A stretch of DNA of 64,000 bases, from NCBI RefSeq assembly GCF_900108875.1, contig NZ_FNYJ01000005.1, positions 248,001-312,000 on the forward strand, in the 5' to 3' direction. The notes beneath the pieces are model-generated. The model saw only the letters and a list, made by a program, of their open reading frames with translations. It did no database searches and had not been told where the DNA came from. This stretch comes from Pseudomonas sp. NFR16 (GTDB taxonomy: Bacteria; Pseudomonadota; Gammaproteobacteria; Pseudomonadales; Pseudomonadaceae). The position numbers and the translations under genes are program-made. Shown in pieces: positions 34,819 to 44,068 of the stretch; the stretch's first letter is position 1; every line of letters begins with the position of its first letter.

Positions 34819-34974
34819 TTACTTGATTTTGGCTTCTTTGTAGATCACGTGCTTGCGAGCAACCGGATCGAATTTTTTAATTTCGATTTTATCCGGAGTA
34901 GTGCGCTTGTTCTTGTCGGTGGTGTAGAAGTGGCCGGTGTTAGCGGTCGACACCAAACGGATCAATTCACGCAT
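34819..34974 (-). CDS. rpmG: 50S ribosomal protein L33
   Basis: 51 residues (MRELIRLVSTANTGHFYTTD, then KNKRTTPDKIEIKKFDPVAR). The usual length and sequence of L33, without the CxxC zinc pairs of the alternative zinc-binding form. It lies 11 bases after rpmB in the standard rpmB-rpmG operon. Confidence 0.97.
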   Translation of the reverse strand: MRELIRLVSTANTGHFYTTDKNKRTTPDKIEIKKFDPVARKHVIYKEAKIK

Positions 34975-34985
34975 GATTCTCTCCC

Positions 34986-35222
34986 TTAAACCTTAGCGCC
35001 AGCGCGGCGGATTTCGGCCAGAACGACCGTGATGCCACGCTTGTCGATGATGCGCATGCCTTTGGCAGATACGCGCAGACGTACAAAGCGTTTCTCTTCT
35101 TCAACCCAGAAGCGGTGATGCTGCAGGTTTGGCAGGAAACGACGACGGGTTTTGTTGTTCGCGTGGGAAATGTTATTCCCGGTTACCGGACCCTTACCGG
35201 TAACTTGACAGACTCTCGACAT
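34986..35222 (-). CDS. rpmB: 50S ribosomal protein L28
   Basis: 78 residues (MSRVCQVTGKGPVTGNNISH), with the N-terminal signature and length of bacterial L28. It is the first gene of the rpmB-rpmG operon. A plausible promoter lies at 35371-35399 and a hairpin in the leader at 35248-35266. Confidence 0.97.
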   Translation of the reverse strand: MSRVCQVTGKGPVTGNNISHANNKTRRRFLPNLQHHRFWVEEEKRFVRLRVSAKGMRIIDKRGITVVLAEIRRAGAKV

Positions 35223-35247
35223 GCCTCAGCCCTCTAAAACCACATGC

Positions 35248-35266
35248 CCAACCCGGCATGGGTTGG
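35248..35266 (-). promoter_or_regulatory. Hairpin in the rpmB 5' leader
   Basis: CCAACCC (35248-35254) and GGGTTGG (35260-35266) form a perfect 7-base stem with a 5-base loop, ending about 26 bases upstream of the L28 start codon. Ribosomal protein leaders often carry regulatory structures; this one is not a type I recognise. Confidence 0.4.
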
Positions 35267-35370
35267 CCGCTTAATCTCTCAGTCATTTGGCGCCAGGCGC
35301 CGCGTTTCTTCAGGGGTCTTACCGGCCACACCTGCGGTGAAGGCAGCGGGCCCCTAGAAAAGAGCGCTGC

Positions 35371-35399
35371 TTTATACCAGAAAGCCTCGGGTGCAACAA
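35371..35399 (-). promoter_or_regulatory. Candidate sigma-70 promoter of rpmB-rpmG
   Basis: Reading leftwards: TTGTTG (complement of 35394-35399), a 17-base spacer, then TATAAA (complement of 35371-35376). This predicts a leader of about 140 bases before rpmB. Confidence 0.5.
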
Positions 35400-35585
35400 C
35401 AGAAACGACGAATTACCTGCAAGAAACTCAGGGCTTTTAGTCTGGCAGCGCCAGCAGCATCGGGCGCGACGGGAAATATACCACTCGTCGCGCCGCAGCG
35501 ATTGTCCTGCGCCTATCCATGGTCTAGGGTAACTCCCTCACCAGACTGCGCCGGCAGATGGGCTATCTCTGAAAGGAAAATCGCC

Positions 35586-37175
35586 ATGCGCCTAGCCGTT
35601 TTACCCTTTTTGCTCGCGTCCTTGTCCGCGCCGTTGATGGCTCAGGCGGCAACGGCTCTGAGCGTGTGCACGGAAGCCAGCCCCGAAGGCTTCGACGTGG
35701 TGCAATATAACTCGCTGACCACCACCAACGCATCGGCAGATGTGCTGATGAACCGGCTGGTGGACTACGACGCCCAGACCGGAAAGCTGGTCCCGAGCCT
35801 GGCTGAAAGCTGGAGCGTATGGCCCGACGGCCTCACGTATGACTTCAAGCTGCGCCAAGGCGTGAAATTCCATCACACCGACTACTTCACACCGACTCGT
35901 GCGCTCGACGCGCAAGATGTCGTGTTCAGCTTCCAGCGCATGCTCGACCCGGCCAATCCGTGGAACAAGGTCGCCGCGCAGGGCTTCCCGCACGCGCAGT
36001 CGATGCAGTGGCCGTCGCTGATCAAGAAAATCGAAGCAGCCGACGCCAATACCGTGCGCATCACCCTCGATCACCCGGACGCGACATTCCTTGCCACCCT
36101 GAGCATGGGTTTCGCTTCTATTTATTCTGCTGAATACACAGCCCAGCTGATGAAAGCCGGCACGCCTGAGAAGCTCAACAGCCAGCCAATCGGCACCGGC
36201 CCGTTCGTCTTCAAGCGTTTTCAGAAGGATTCGGTGGTGCGTTACGAGGCCAACCCGGATTATTTCGCGGGCAAGCCGGCGGTCGACACGCTGATCTACG
36301 CGATCACACCGGACGCCAACGTGCGCTTGCAGCGTCTTCGCCAGAATGAGTGCCAGATTGCCTTGTCCCCCAAGCCGCTGGACGTGGCTGAAGCAGGCAA
36401 GGATCAGAACCTCAAAGTCGAAAAAACCGACGCTTTCATGACCGCATTCCTGGCGATCAACAGCCAGCACCCGCCGCTCGACAAGCCGCAGGTTCGTCAG
36501 GCGATCAACCTGGCGTTCGACAAGGACACCTACCTCAAAGCAGTTTTCGAGGGCTCTGCCAGAGCGGCCAACGGCCCGTACCCGCCCAACACCTGGGGCT
36601 ACGCCAGCGACTTGCCCGGCTACAAGCACGACGTGGCCAAGGCCAAGGCATTGCTCGCCAGCGCAGGGTTGAAAGACGGATTCAAAACCACGATCTGGAC
36701 TCGCCCTTCCGGCAGCCTGCTTAATCCGAACCCGAGCGCGGGCGCGCAATTGCTGCAAAACGATCTGGCGGCCGTGGGTATCAAGGCGGAGATCAAGGTC
36801 ATCGAATGGGGTGAACTCATCCGTCGCGCCAAAACAGGCGAGCATGACCTGTTGTTCATGGGCTGGGCAGGCGACAACGGAGACCCGGATAACTTCCTTA
36901 CGCCGCAGTTCTCGTGCGCGGCGGTCAAGTCGGGTACCAACTTTGCCCGCTATTGCGATGACGGCCTGGACAAGCTGATCAGCCAGGGCAAAGCGGTGAC
37001 CGACCAGGGTCAGCGCGCCAAGCTTTATCACCAGGCCCAGGAGCAGATCCAGAAGCAGGCGCTCTGGCTGCCACTCGCGCACCCGACCGCCTTCGCCCTC
37101 ACGCGCAAGAACGTCGTGAACTACATTGTCAGCCCGTTCGGGCGTCAGGACTTCTCGAAAGTAAGCCTCAAATAA
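35586..37175 (+). CDS. Periplasmic peptide-binding protein of an ABC transporter (DppA/SBP family 5)
   Basis: 529 residues from the ATG at 35586, with AAAGGA upstream; the longer frame from 35391 is upstream noise. The signal peptide is MRLAVLPFLLASLSAPLMAQ, cut after AQA. The family 5 solute-binding core is clear (LAESWSVWPDGLTYDFKLRQ, then GVKFHH; VRQAINLAFDKDTYLKAVFE; LLFMGWAGDNGDPDNFLTPQ). It most resembles the dipeptide-binding protein DppA. No permease or ATPase genes adjoin it, so it must share a transporter encoded elsewhere. Confidence 0.91.
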   Translation: MRLAVLPFLLASLSAPLMAQAATALSVCTEASPEGFDVVQYNSLTTTNASADVLMNRLVDYDAQTGKLVPSLAESWSVWPDGLTYDFKLRQGVKFHHTDYFTPTRALDAQDVVFSFQRMLDPANPWNKVAAQGFPHAQSMQWPSLIKKIEAADANTVRITLDHPDATFLATLSMGFASIYSAEYTAQLMKAGTPEKLNSQPIGTGPFVFKRFQKDSVVRYEANPDYFAGKPAVDTLIYAITPDANVRLQRLRQNECQIALSPKPLDVAEAGKDQNLKVEKTDAFMTAFLAINSQHPPLDKPQVRQAINLAFDKDTYLKAVFEGSARAANGPYPPNTWGYASDLPGYKHDVAKAKALLASAGLKDGFKTTIWTRPSGSLLNPNPSAGAQLLQNDLAAVGIKAEIKVIEWGELIRRAKTGEHDLLFMGWAGDNGDPDNFLTPQFSCAAVKSGTNFARYCDDGLDKLISQGKAVTDQGQRAKLYHQAQEQIQKQALWLPLAHPTAFALTRKNVVNYIVSPFGRQDFSKVSLK

Positions 37176-37229
37176 GCCAGCACCTTGAAGCAGTTCCGCC
37201 ATCGGGCTGCTTCAAGTCATCGCCCTCCT

Positions 37230-37907
37230 CTACCGGATCAGGCCATGCTCGGCCATCGACAGCGGATCGCCGTCGCCAATGATCAGGTGATCCAGCACCA
37301 ACACATCGACCAGCGCCAGCGCCTGTTTCAGGTGCCGGGTAAGCTCGATGTCGTCCTCGCTGGCGTCGCGCACGCCGGACGGATGATTGTGACAAAGGAT
37401 CAGGGCCGCGCAATTGTGCGCCAGCGCGCGTTTGACGACCTGGCGGGCATGCACGTGAGCCATGTTGATCGTTCCGTGGAACAGCACCTCGAACGCCTGC
37501 ACGCGGTTTTTACTGTCCAGGAAGAGGCACCCGAACACCTCATGGGGTTCGTGTCGCAGCAACGCCTTGAGGTAGCGGCGGACCTGACTGGGGTTTTCCA
37601 AGACCGAATCGCGCTTGAGGTCTTCACCCATGTTGCGCCGGGCCATTTCCATGACCGCTTGTAACTGCGCGTACTTGGCGGGGCCCAGCCCCAACTCTTT
37701 GCTGAACGCAGTCAGGTTCGCCTCGAGCAAGGATCGCAGGCTGCCAAACTGATTCAACAGGTGCCGGGCCAGATCGACCGCGCTTTTCCCCGAGACCCCG
37801 GTGCGCAGAAAAATCGCCAGCAATTCGGCATCCGACAGACTCGCGGCTCCTCGCTCGAGCAGCTTCTCCCGCGGCCGTTCAGCCATGGGCCAATCACGAA
37901 TACTCAT
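37230..37907 (-). CDS. radC: RadC/YeeS-family JAMM-domain protein
   Basis: 225 residues. An N-terminal helix-hairpin-helix region (LSDAELLAIFLRTGVSGKSA) precedes the metalloprotease-like JAMM fold with HNHPSG at 173-178 and Asp181 as metal ligands. The DNA repair role implied by the name is not supported by current genetics; the function is unknown. It is divergent from coaBC, as in other pseudomonads. Confidence 0.93.
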   Translation of the reverse strand: MSIRDWPMAERPREKLLERGAASLSDAELLAIFLRTGVSGKSAVDLARHLLNQFGSLRSLLEANLTAFSKELGLGPAKYAQLQAVMEMARRNMGEDLKRDSVLENPSQVRRYLKALLRHEPHEVFGCLFLDSKNRVQAFEVLFHGTINMAHVHARQVVKRALAHNCAALILCHNHPSGVRDASEDDIELTRHLKQALALVDVLVLDHLIIGDGDPLSMAEHGLIR

Positions 37908-38040
37908 AGCACCTCCCTGTATGTGGGCGCCGCTGTTCCCGTGCGGTCGCTGTGCTATCTTAGCCCTCTTTTCAACGCGACATTCAGGCCTGGGGAGGCG
38001 TCATGATTGCCGCGTGTTAACTCGACCAAAAGGCAGGCCT

Positions 38041-39249
38041 ATGCAGCGGCTGTATCGGAAACGCATCGTTCTCGGCGTCGGCGGAGGCATCGCGGCCTAC
38101 AAGAGCGCCGAACTGGTCCGCCGGTTACGCGACCACGGTGCCGAGGTCCGGGTCGTCATGACCAAGGGCGGAGCCGAGTTCATCACCCCACTGACTATGC
38201 AGGCATTGTCCGGGCACCCGGTGCATCTGGACTTGCTCGACCCTGCAGCTGAAGCGGCCATGGGGCACATCGAACTAGCGAAATGGGCGGACATGGTGCT
38301 GATCGCCCCGGGCACCGCCGACCTCATCGCGCGTCTGGCCCAAGGCATCGCCAATGATCTGCTGACCACCGTGGTACTGGCGACCGACGCCATTGTGGCG
38401 GTAGCGCCTGCCATGAATCAGGCCATGTGGCGCGATCCTTCGGTACAAGCCAACTTGCAAACCCTCGAAACACGTGGCTTTCGCATGTTCGGGCCGGCCA
38501 GTGGCAGCCAGGCCTGCGGCGATGTGGGCTACGGACGCATGCTTGAGCCCAATGATCTTGCACAGTCGGCTGCCGACTGTTTTCAGCGCCTGACGATGAC
38601 CGGCAAGCACGTCCTGATCACGGCCGGGCCAACGCAGGAAAACATCGATCCGGTGCGCTACATCACCAACCACAGTTCCGGAAAAATGGGCTTTGCCCTG
38701 GCCGAGGCGGCTGCGCAAGCGGGCGCGCGGGTCACACTGATCACCGGCCCGGTCAATCTTCAGACCCCGGATCGCGTGTCGCGCATCGATGTCGTCAGCG
38801 CCCGCGACATGCTCGCCGCGTGCGAGGCGGCCATGCCCTGCGACCTGTTCATCGCCTCTGCTGCGGTTGCCGACTACCGCCCGGAAGTCGTTGCGCCACA
38901 AAAATTGAAGAAAGATCCTACCAACGGTGATGGCCTGCTCCTGCAGATGGTCCGCAATCCGGACATTCTCGCCACCATCGCCCAACGTGAAGATCGCCCG
39001 TTCAGTGTCGGCTTTGCCGCCGAGACCGAACACTTGCTCGACTACGCCGCACGCAAGCTCAAGGATAAAAACCTGGACCTGATCGTCGCCAATGACGTGG
39101 CCAATCCCAGCATTGGCTTCAACAGCGAAGAAAACGCGTGCAGCGTGATCGACCGAGCGTTGCAGGAAACGCTCTTCGCCCAGACCAGCAAGGCCAAGAT
39201 AGCCCGCCAGCTGGTGACTTTTATCGCTGATCGTATGAACCAGGTTTAA
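38041..39249 (+). CDS. coaBC: Bifunctional phosphopantothenoylcysteine decarboxylase/synthetase
   Basis: Catalyses two steps of coenzyme A synthesis. 402 residues from the ATG at 38041. The N-terminal flavin-dependent CoaC domain has His75 (MGHIELAKWADM), PAMN at 123-126 and catalytic Cys159 (SQACGDVGYGRM). The C-terminal CoaB domain follows (ITAGPTQENIDPVRYITNHS, KLKKDPTNGD). It is separated from dut by 6 bases, so the two are co-transcribed. Confidence 0.96.
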   Translation: MQRLYRKRIVLGVGGGIAAYKSAELVRRLRDHGAEVRVVMTKGGAEFITPLTMQALSGHPVHLDLLDPAAEAAMGHIELAKWADMVLIAPGTADLIARLAQGIANDLLTTVVLATDAIVAVAPAMNQAMWRDPSVQANLQTLETRGFRMFGPASGSQACGDVGYGRMLEPNDLAQSAADCFQRLTMTGKHVLITAGPTQENIDPVRYITNHSSGKMGFALAEAAAQAGARVTLITGPVNLQTPDRVSRIDVVSARDMLAACEAAMPCDLFIASAAVADYRPEVVAPQKLKKDPTNGDGLLLQMVRNPDILATIAQREDRPFSVGFAAETEHLLDYAARKLKDKNLDLIVANDVANPSIGFNSEENACSVIDRALQETLFAQTSKAKIARQLVTFIADRMNQV

Positions 39250-39255
39250 TCACGC

Positions 39256-39711
39256 ATGCATGCTCTACAAGCCAAGATCCTCGACCCTCGCATTGGCAGC
39301 GAATTTCCACTCCCCGCCTACGCCACTACCGGCTCCGCCGGCCTGGACCTGCGCGCCATGCTCAAAGAGGACACGGTGCTCGAACCGGGTCAGACCCTTC
39401 TGATTCCGACCGGACTGTCGATCTATATCGCAGATCCGGGCCTTGCCGCGCTGATTTTGCCGCGCTCAGGCCTGGGCCATAAGCACGGCGTAGTGCTGGG
39501 CAACCTGGTTGGCCTGATCGACTCCGATTACCAGGGCGAACTGATGGTCTCCTGCTGGAATCGCGGCCAGACGGCGTTCAAGATTTCCATCGGCGAACGT
39601 ATTGCGCAGTTGGTCCTGGTGCCGGTGGTTCAGGCGCATTTCGACATCGTCCAGGAATTCGACGAGAGCCAGCGCGGTGCTGGCGGCTTCGGTCACTCTG
39701 GCAGCCATTGA
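39256..39711 (+). CDS. dut: dUTP diphosphatase
   Basis: 151 residues, a trimeric dUTPase that removes dUTP and supplies dUMP. Motifs 1 (GSAGLDLRAM), 2 (PRSGLGHKHGV), 3 (GLIDSDYQGELMVSCWN) and the C-terminal glycine-rich motif 5 (RGAGGFGHSGSH) are intact. It follows coaBC and precedes algC, the conserved Pseudomonas order. Confidence 0.97.
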   Translation: MHALQAKILDPRIGSEFPLPAYATTGSAGLDLRAMLKEDTVLEPGQTLLIPTGLSIYIADPGLAALILPRSGLGHKHGVVLGNLVGLIDSDYQGELMVSCWNRGQTAFKISIGERIAQLVLVPVVQAHFDIVQEFDESQRGAGGFGHSGSH

Positions 39712-39816
39712 TTGACCCGACTTAACCTTGGCAACAATCGCTCATGGCCGTTCAGGTCTTGAGCGAATGCGAGAACTCAAGGCCACCTAAGGCAGATCGA
39801 GCAGGGAGAGTGAAGT

Positions 39817-42420
39817 TTGAAAGGCATCAAGCGCACAGCCAAGGCGACCTCCATTCAGGACACCCCTGACACCCCAGGCAAGGACCCCAGTCTGAGCCTG
39901 GCAAGCCCGGGCCTCGTTCCTTCGCTCATCGGCCTGCTCGCCTCCGCCGTGCTCGTCTGGCTTGCCATTCAGAGCCAGCCGCAACAGCATGACCAACTGC
40001 TGCAAGCCTGGGGCAGCACGCAGGCTGGCGCAGTGAACAGAGCGTTGCGCCAGATCAACGCCGAAACCCAAGCTGCCGCCACCGACGGCACACTCGCGCA
40101 GGCGCTGCAAAACAGCGATCCGACGACAGTCGAAAGCGCTCAGAATCGCTTGCGCTTCAGAGACGGCGTGGTCGGCGCCCGCCTGAATCCGCCGGGGTTC
40201 AACAACGTCGACAACCAGGGCGCGATTCCTGTCAGCTTCGCCACGCTTGACATGCTCGCCAAGGCCGGCAAAGGCGAAACGCCAGCGCCTGAAGCGCGCA
40301 AGGTCGGCGACGCCTGGCTGATTTACAGCGTTGCACCGCTGCGGAGCGCGCCGGACGCCCCGATCACCGGCACACTGCTGCTGGCCTACAACCTTCAACG
40401 TCTGACCAGCGCGCTGCCGGACGCACCTGCAGATGTGGGCCAGATCGTCCTTGGCCAACAATTCGGCACAGCGGCGGCGCAAATCTTCCTGACGCGAGGG
40501 CAAAGCGACGGTGGTCCAGCGGTCGACTTCGCCACCGGCTACCCCAACTGGAAGCTGACGTTCGCGGCCGGTCCCGCGCTGCAAGGCTCAACACCCTGGT
40601 TAATGTTGCTGCTGGCGCTGTTGGTCGCCATTGGCAGCGTGCTGCTGGGGCTTTATCTCAATGAAAGCGCGATCAAGCGCCGCGTCGCCGCCGATGCCCG
40701 GCAGCTGGAGCAATTGCTGCAAGAACTCTCCGGTGGCAAAGCCGTCAAAGCCTTCGGCCTCAGCTTGCCGGCCCTGAACGGACTGGCGCAAAGCATGGCC
40801 AGATTCTCGTTGCGCGCAGCAGGGCCTGCGACAACCACTCTGTCGGCAGACAACACCTTACCCACCACAGCACCGGGCTCAACAAGCGACGCCGCGACTT
40901 TTTCGTCCGTGATCTCAGAAGAAAGCGACCTGACTGACCCGTTGTTTCAAGACACCGACATTCTCGACATCGACCTGCTCGATGAACCACAAGACCTGCC
41001 GGAGTCGGAGCATTTTCACGCTATGAGCAGCACCGTTTCCATCGCACCGGAGTTTCCGGACAGCATCTTCCGCGCATACGACATCCGCGGCATCGTGGGC
41101 GAAACGCTGACGGCCGAGACCGCCTACTGGATCGGACGCGCCGTGGGGGCGCAGAGTCTGGCGCAAGGCGAACCGAACGTCTCCGTCGGCCGCGACGGTC
41201 GCTTGTCAGGGCCGACGCTCGTGGCCCAGTTGATCAAAGGTCTGTATGACAGCGGCTGCCATGTCAGCGACATCGGTCTTGTCCCGACGCCTGCTCTGTA
41301 TTACGCGGCCTGCGTTCTGGCGGGCAGAACCGGGGTCATGCTGACCGGCAGCCATAACCCGAAGGACTACAACGGCTTCAAGATCGTGATCGCTGGCGAC
41401 ACGCTCGCCAACGAGCAGATTCAGGCACTGCATGCGCGGATCAAAAGCAACCATTTGCCGTCCGCCAAAGGCAGCATCACGCAGGTCGACATCCTCGACC
41501 TGTACGCCGGCCAGATCACCAATGACGTGGTTCTCGCTCGCCGCATGAAAGTGGTGGTCGACTGCGGTAACGGCGCGGCTGGCGTGATTGCGCCGCAATT
41601 GCTCGAAGCCCTGAACTGCGAAGTCATCCCGCTGTTCTGCGAAGTGGACGGCAACTTTCCGAACCATCATCCCGATCCGGGCAAGCTGGAAAACCTTCAG
41701 GATCTGATCGCCAGGGTCAAGGAAACCGGCGCGGATGTGGGGCTGGCGTTCGATGGCGATGGCGACCGCGTGGGTGTCGTCACCAATGCAGGCAGCGTCG
41801 TATACCCCGATCGCCTGCTGATGTTGTTCGCCCGCGACGTAGTCAAGCGCAATCCGGGTGCCGACATCATCTTCGACGTGAAATGCACACGCCGACTGAT
41901 ACCGTTGATCCAGGAATACGGCGGCCGGCCTGTAATGTGGAAAACTGGTCACTCGCTGATCAAGAAGAAGATGAAGGAAAGCGGCGCATTGTTGGCCGGT
42001 GAGATGAGCGGGCATATCTTCTTCAAGGAGCGCTGGTTCGGCTTCGACGACGGAATTTACAGTGCTGCACGTCTGTTGGAGATCCTCAGCCAGGAAAAAC
42101 TCAGCGCCGAAGAACTGTTCGCAACGTTTCCCAACGATCTGTCGACTCCGGAAATCAATGTCAACGTCACCGAAACCAGCAAATTCAGCATCATTGAGGC
42201 TCTGGAGCGCGATGCACAGTGGGGCAACGCCAACCTGACCAGCATCGATGGCGTACGCGTCGACTATCCGAAAGGCTGGGGTCTGGTTCGCGCTTCCAAT
42301 ACCACCCCAGTGCTGGTATTACGCTTCGAAGCCGAAACCGAAGCCGAACTGCAGCGGATCAAGGATGTGTTCCGCGCCCAGCTGAACAACGTAGCACCGG
42401 ACTTAGAACTTCCTTTTTGA
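39817..42420 (+). CDS. algC: Phosphomannomutase/phosphoglucomutase AlgC, long form with membrane-anchored N-terminus
   Basis: 867 residues from a TTG at 39817 with AGGGAGAG upstream. The C-terminal enzyme (from about Met403, 465 residues, the classic AlgC length) has the phosphoserine loop TGSHNPKDYNGFK at Ser512 and the Mg site AFDGDGDRVG. It supplies GDP-mannose, LPS and rhamnolipid precursors. The 400-residue N-terminal part has one membrane segment at about 27-48, an extracytoplasmic Cache-like region, a second at about 262-285, then a Ser/Thr-rich linker. No stop or frame break separates the halves, so the long form is real as sequenced. Whether the short form is also made from Met403 is open. 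Confidence 0.93.
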   Translation: MKGIKRTAKATSIQDTPDTPGKDPSLSLASPGLVPSLIGLLASAVLVWLAIQSQPQQHDQLLQAWGSTQAGAVNRALRQINAETQAAATDGTLAQALQNSDPTTVESAQNRLRFRDGVVGARLNPPGFNNVDNQGAIPVSFATLDMLAKAGKGETPAPEARKVGDAWLIYSVAPLRSAPDAPITGTLLLAYNLQRLTSALPDAPADVGQIVLGQQFGTAAAQIFLTRGQSDGGPAVDFATGYPNWKLTFAAGPALQGSTPWLMLLLALLVAIGSVLLGLYLNESAIKRRVAADARQLEQLLQELSGGKAVKAFGLSLPALNGLAQSMARFSLRAAGPATTTLSADNTLPTTAPGSTSDAATFSSVISEESDLTDPLFQDTDILDIDLLDEPQDLPESEHFHAMSSTVSIAPEFPDSIFRAYDIRGIVGETLTAETAYWIGRAVGAQSLAQGEPNVSVGRDGRLSGPTLVAQLIKGLYDSGCHVSDIGLVPTPALYYAACVLAGRTGVMLTGSHNPKDYNGFKIVIAGDTLANEQIQALHARIKSNHLPSAKGSITQVDILDLYAGQITNDVVLARRMKVVVDCGNGAAGVIAPQLLEALNCEVIPLFCEVDGNFPNHHPDPGKLENLQDLIARVKETGADVGLAFDGDGDRVGVVTNAGSVVYPDRLLMLFARDVVKRNPGADIIFDVKCTRRLIPLIQEYGGRPVMWKTGHSLIKKKMKESGALLAGEMSGHIFFKERWFGFDDGIYSAARLLEILSQEKLSAEELFATFPNDLSTPEINVNVTETSKFSIIEALERDAQWGNANLTSIDGVRVDYPKGWGLVRASNTTPVLVLRFEAETEAELQRIKDVFRAQLNNVAPDLELPF

Positions 42421-42443
42421 CCAATTTTTTGAGTGGAGCCCAA

Positions 42444-43349
42444 ATGACCCTCGAACGTGATGCCGCAGCCAATGCCGCCAAGGTTCTTTCCGAAGCGTTG
42501 CCCTACATTCGCCGTTTTGTCGGCAAGACGCTGGTCATCAAGTACGGCGGCAACGCCATGGAAAGCGAAGAGCTGAAGACCGGCTTTGCCCGCGACATCG
42601 TGCTGATGAAGGCGGTAGGCATCAACCCGGTCGTGGTTCATGGCGGTGGTCCACAGATCGGCGATCTGCTCAAGCGTCTGTCCATCGAAAGCCACTTCAT
42701 CGACGGCATGCGCGTCACCGACGCACAGACCATGGACGTCGTCGAAATGGTCCTGGGCGGCCAGGTCAACAAAGACATCGTCAACCTGATCAACCGCCAC
42801 GGCGGCAGTGCGATCGGCCTGACCGGCAAGGATGCCCAGTTGATCCGCGCCAAGAAGATGAATGTCACTCGCCAGACGCCGGAAATGACCAAGCCTGAAA
42901 TCATCGACATCGGCCACGTCGGCGAAGTCGTGGGCATCAATACCGACCTGCTGAACATGCTGGTCAAGGGCGATTTCATTCCAGTCATTGCGCCAATTGG
43001 CGTGGGCGCAGACGGCGAGTCCTACAACATCAACGCCGACCTGGTCGCCGGCAAAGTGGCTGAAGCGCTGAAGGCCGAAAAGCTCATGCTGCTGACCAAC
43101 ATCGCCGGCCTGATGGACAAGGAAGGCAAGGTTCTGACCGGGCTGACGACCGAGCAAGTAAATGGCCTGATCGCCGACGGCACCATCTACGGCGGCATGT
43201 TGCCGAAGATTCGCTGCGCGCTTGAAGCGGTACAGGGCGGCGTGACCACCTCGCACATCATCGACGGTCGCGTGCCGAATGCCGTGCTGCTGGAAATCTT
43301 CACCGATACCGGCGTCGGTACGCTGATCAGCAACCGCAAGCGTCACTGA
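42444..43349 (+). CDS. argB: Acetylglutamate kinase
   Basis: Second step of arginine synthesis, feedback-inhibited by arginine in pseudomonads. 301 residues from the ATG at 42444. The kinase core shows KYGGNAM, VVHGGGPQIGDLLK and the NINADLVAGKVAEAL segment, and the N-terminal helix (RDAAANAAKVLSEALPYIRR) matches the arginine-sensitive hexameric form. It starts 23 bases after algC and ends at a strong terminator. Confidence 0.97.
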   Translation: MTLERDAAANAAKVLSEALPYIRRFVGKTLVIKYGGNAMESEELKTGFARDIVLMKAVGINPVVVHGGGPQIGDLLKRLSIESHFIDGMRVTDAQTMDVVEMVLGGQVNKDIVNLINRHGGSAIGLTGKDAQLIRAKKMNVTRQTPEMTKPEIIDIGHVGEVVGINTDLLNMLVKGDFIPVIAPIGVGADGESYNINADLVAGKVAEALKAEKLMLLTNIAGLMDKEGKVLTGLTTEQVNGLIADGTIYGGMLPKIRCALEAVQGGVTTSHIIDGRVPNAVLLEIFTDTGVGTLISNRKRH

Positions 43350-43371
43350 TCGCACCAAGCAGAATGAGAAA

Positions 43372-43403
43372 GGCCCCGTCGGCGACAACCGGCGGGGCCT
43401 TTT
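43372..43403 (+). terminator. Rho-independent terminator after argB
   Basis: GGCCCCG (43372-43378) pairs with CGGGGCC (43393-43399), with an inner CGG/CCG extension, followed by TTTT. It lies 23 bases beyond the argB stop. Confidence 0.85.
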
Positions 43404-43431
43404 CATTTTACGACCTCGGAGACGACGGCCG

Positions 43432-44046
43432 TTATTGCGGAATCAGCTGCTGCAAGCGCGCCCGATCCTGCGCGAAATCACGATCAGCCTGCTGCCGCGC
43501 GGTCTGATAGCGCAAGATATCCACTTTCAGGTTCTGCTGCTGATCGCGCACGTCGTTCATCTGATCGATCAGGTTCTGGGACACCGGATGCCCTGCGCGC
43601 TCTTGATCCGCAGCCTGGCTCTGAAGCGTGCCGAGTTGGGTCGTCAGCCCCTGAATGTTGCCTTGCGCCACGGAAATCAGCGCGTCCAGCTCAGCCAGTT
43701 TGCGCGTTCTGGCGCGGTCGACATCGGCAACGCTGCTGTAAAGATGCAGCAACTGGGCGTCCGCGTCAGCCTGCAGCTTCGCAGCCTGGGCGGCGGCCTG
43801 AGCTTCACGCGCCTGATCGGCTGTCGGCGCTGGCGGAACGACCTGAACCACACGGCCGCGCTGGTTGAGCACCTCATAACCTTTGCCGGCGTATTCAGCA
43901 GGTACGCCCTGCCGATCGAGGACCGTCACTCCACGGCTGTCGACGTAGCGATAGAACACGATACCCGGCGCATCATCAGCGTGAACGGCAGTGACGCAGC
44001 CCAGACCCAGCGACAGACAAAGACCTAATGTGCCCAGCTTGAGCAT
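43432..44046 (-). CDS. DUF4124 domain periplasmic protein with coiled coil
   Basis: 204 residues from the ATG at 44046 (MLKLGTLGLCLSLGLGCVTA, signal peptide cut after VHA). A DUF4124 domain (IVFYRYVDSRGVTVLDRQGV) is followed by a long Ala/Gln/Asp-rich helical region (about 85-200) likely to form a coiled coil. Function is unknown. It is co-directional with pyrE, 22 bases downstream of it. Confidence 0.82.
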   Translation of the reverse strand: MLKLGTLGLCLSLGLGCVTAVHADDAPGIVFYRYVDSRGVTVLDRQGVPAEYAGKGYEVLNQRGRVVQVVPPAPTADQAREAQAAAQAAKLQADADAQLLHLYSSVADVDRARTRKLAELDALISVAQGNIQGLTTQLGTLQSQAADQERAGHPVSQNLIDQMNDVRDQQQNLKVDILRYQTARQQADRDFAQDRARLQQLIPQ

Positions 44047-44068
44047 AAAAGCGAGATCCCTAGACGAC

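Larger units (their letters stand above)
35223..35585. other. Intergenic region between rpmB and the peptide-binding protein gene
   Basis: 363 bases between divergent genes. It holds the rpmB leader hairpin and promoter (minus strand) on the left two thirds. The right part (about 35400-35585) must contain the control region of the binding-protein gene, but I see no clear promoter or operator there. Confidence 0.6.

Noticed and set aside
35601..37202. 533-codon open frame on the minus strand
   Set aside because: Antisense shadow of the peptide-binding protein gene, whose own translation has a signal peptide and family motifs.
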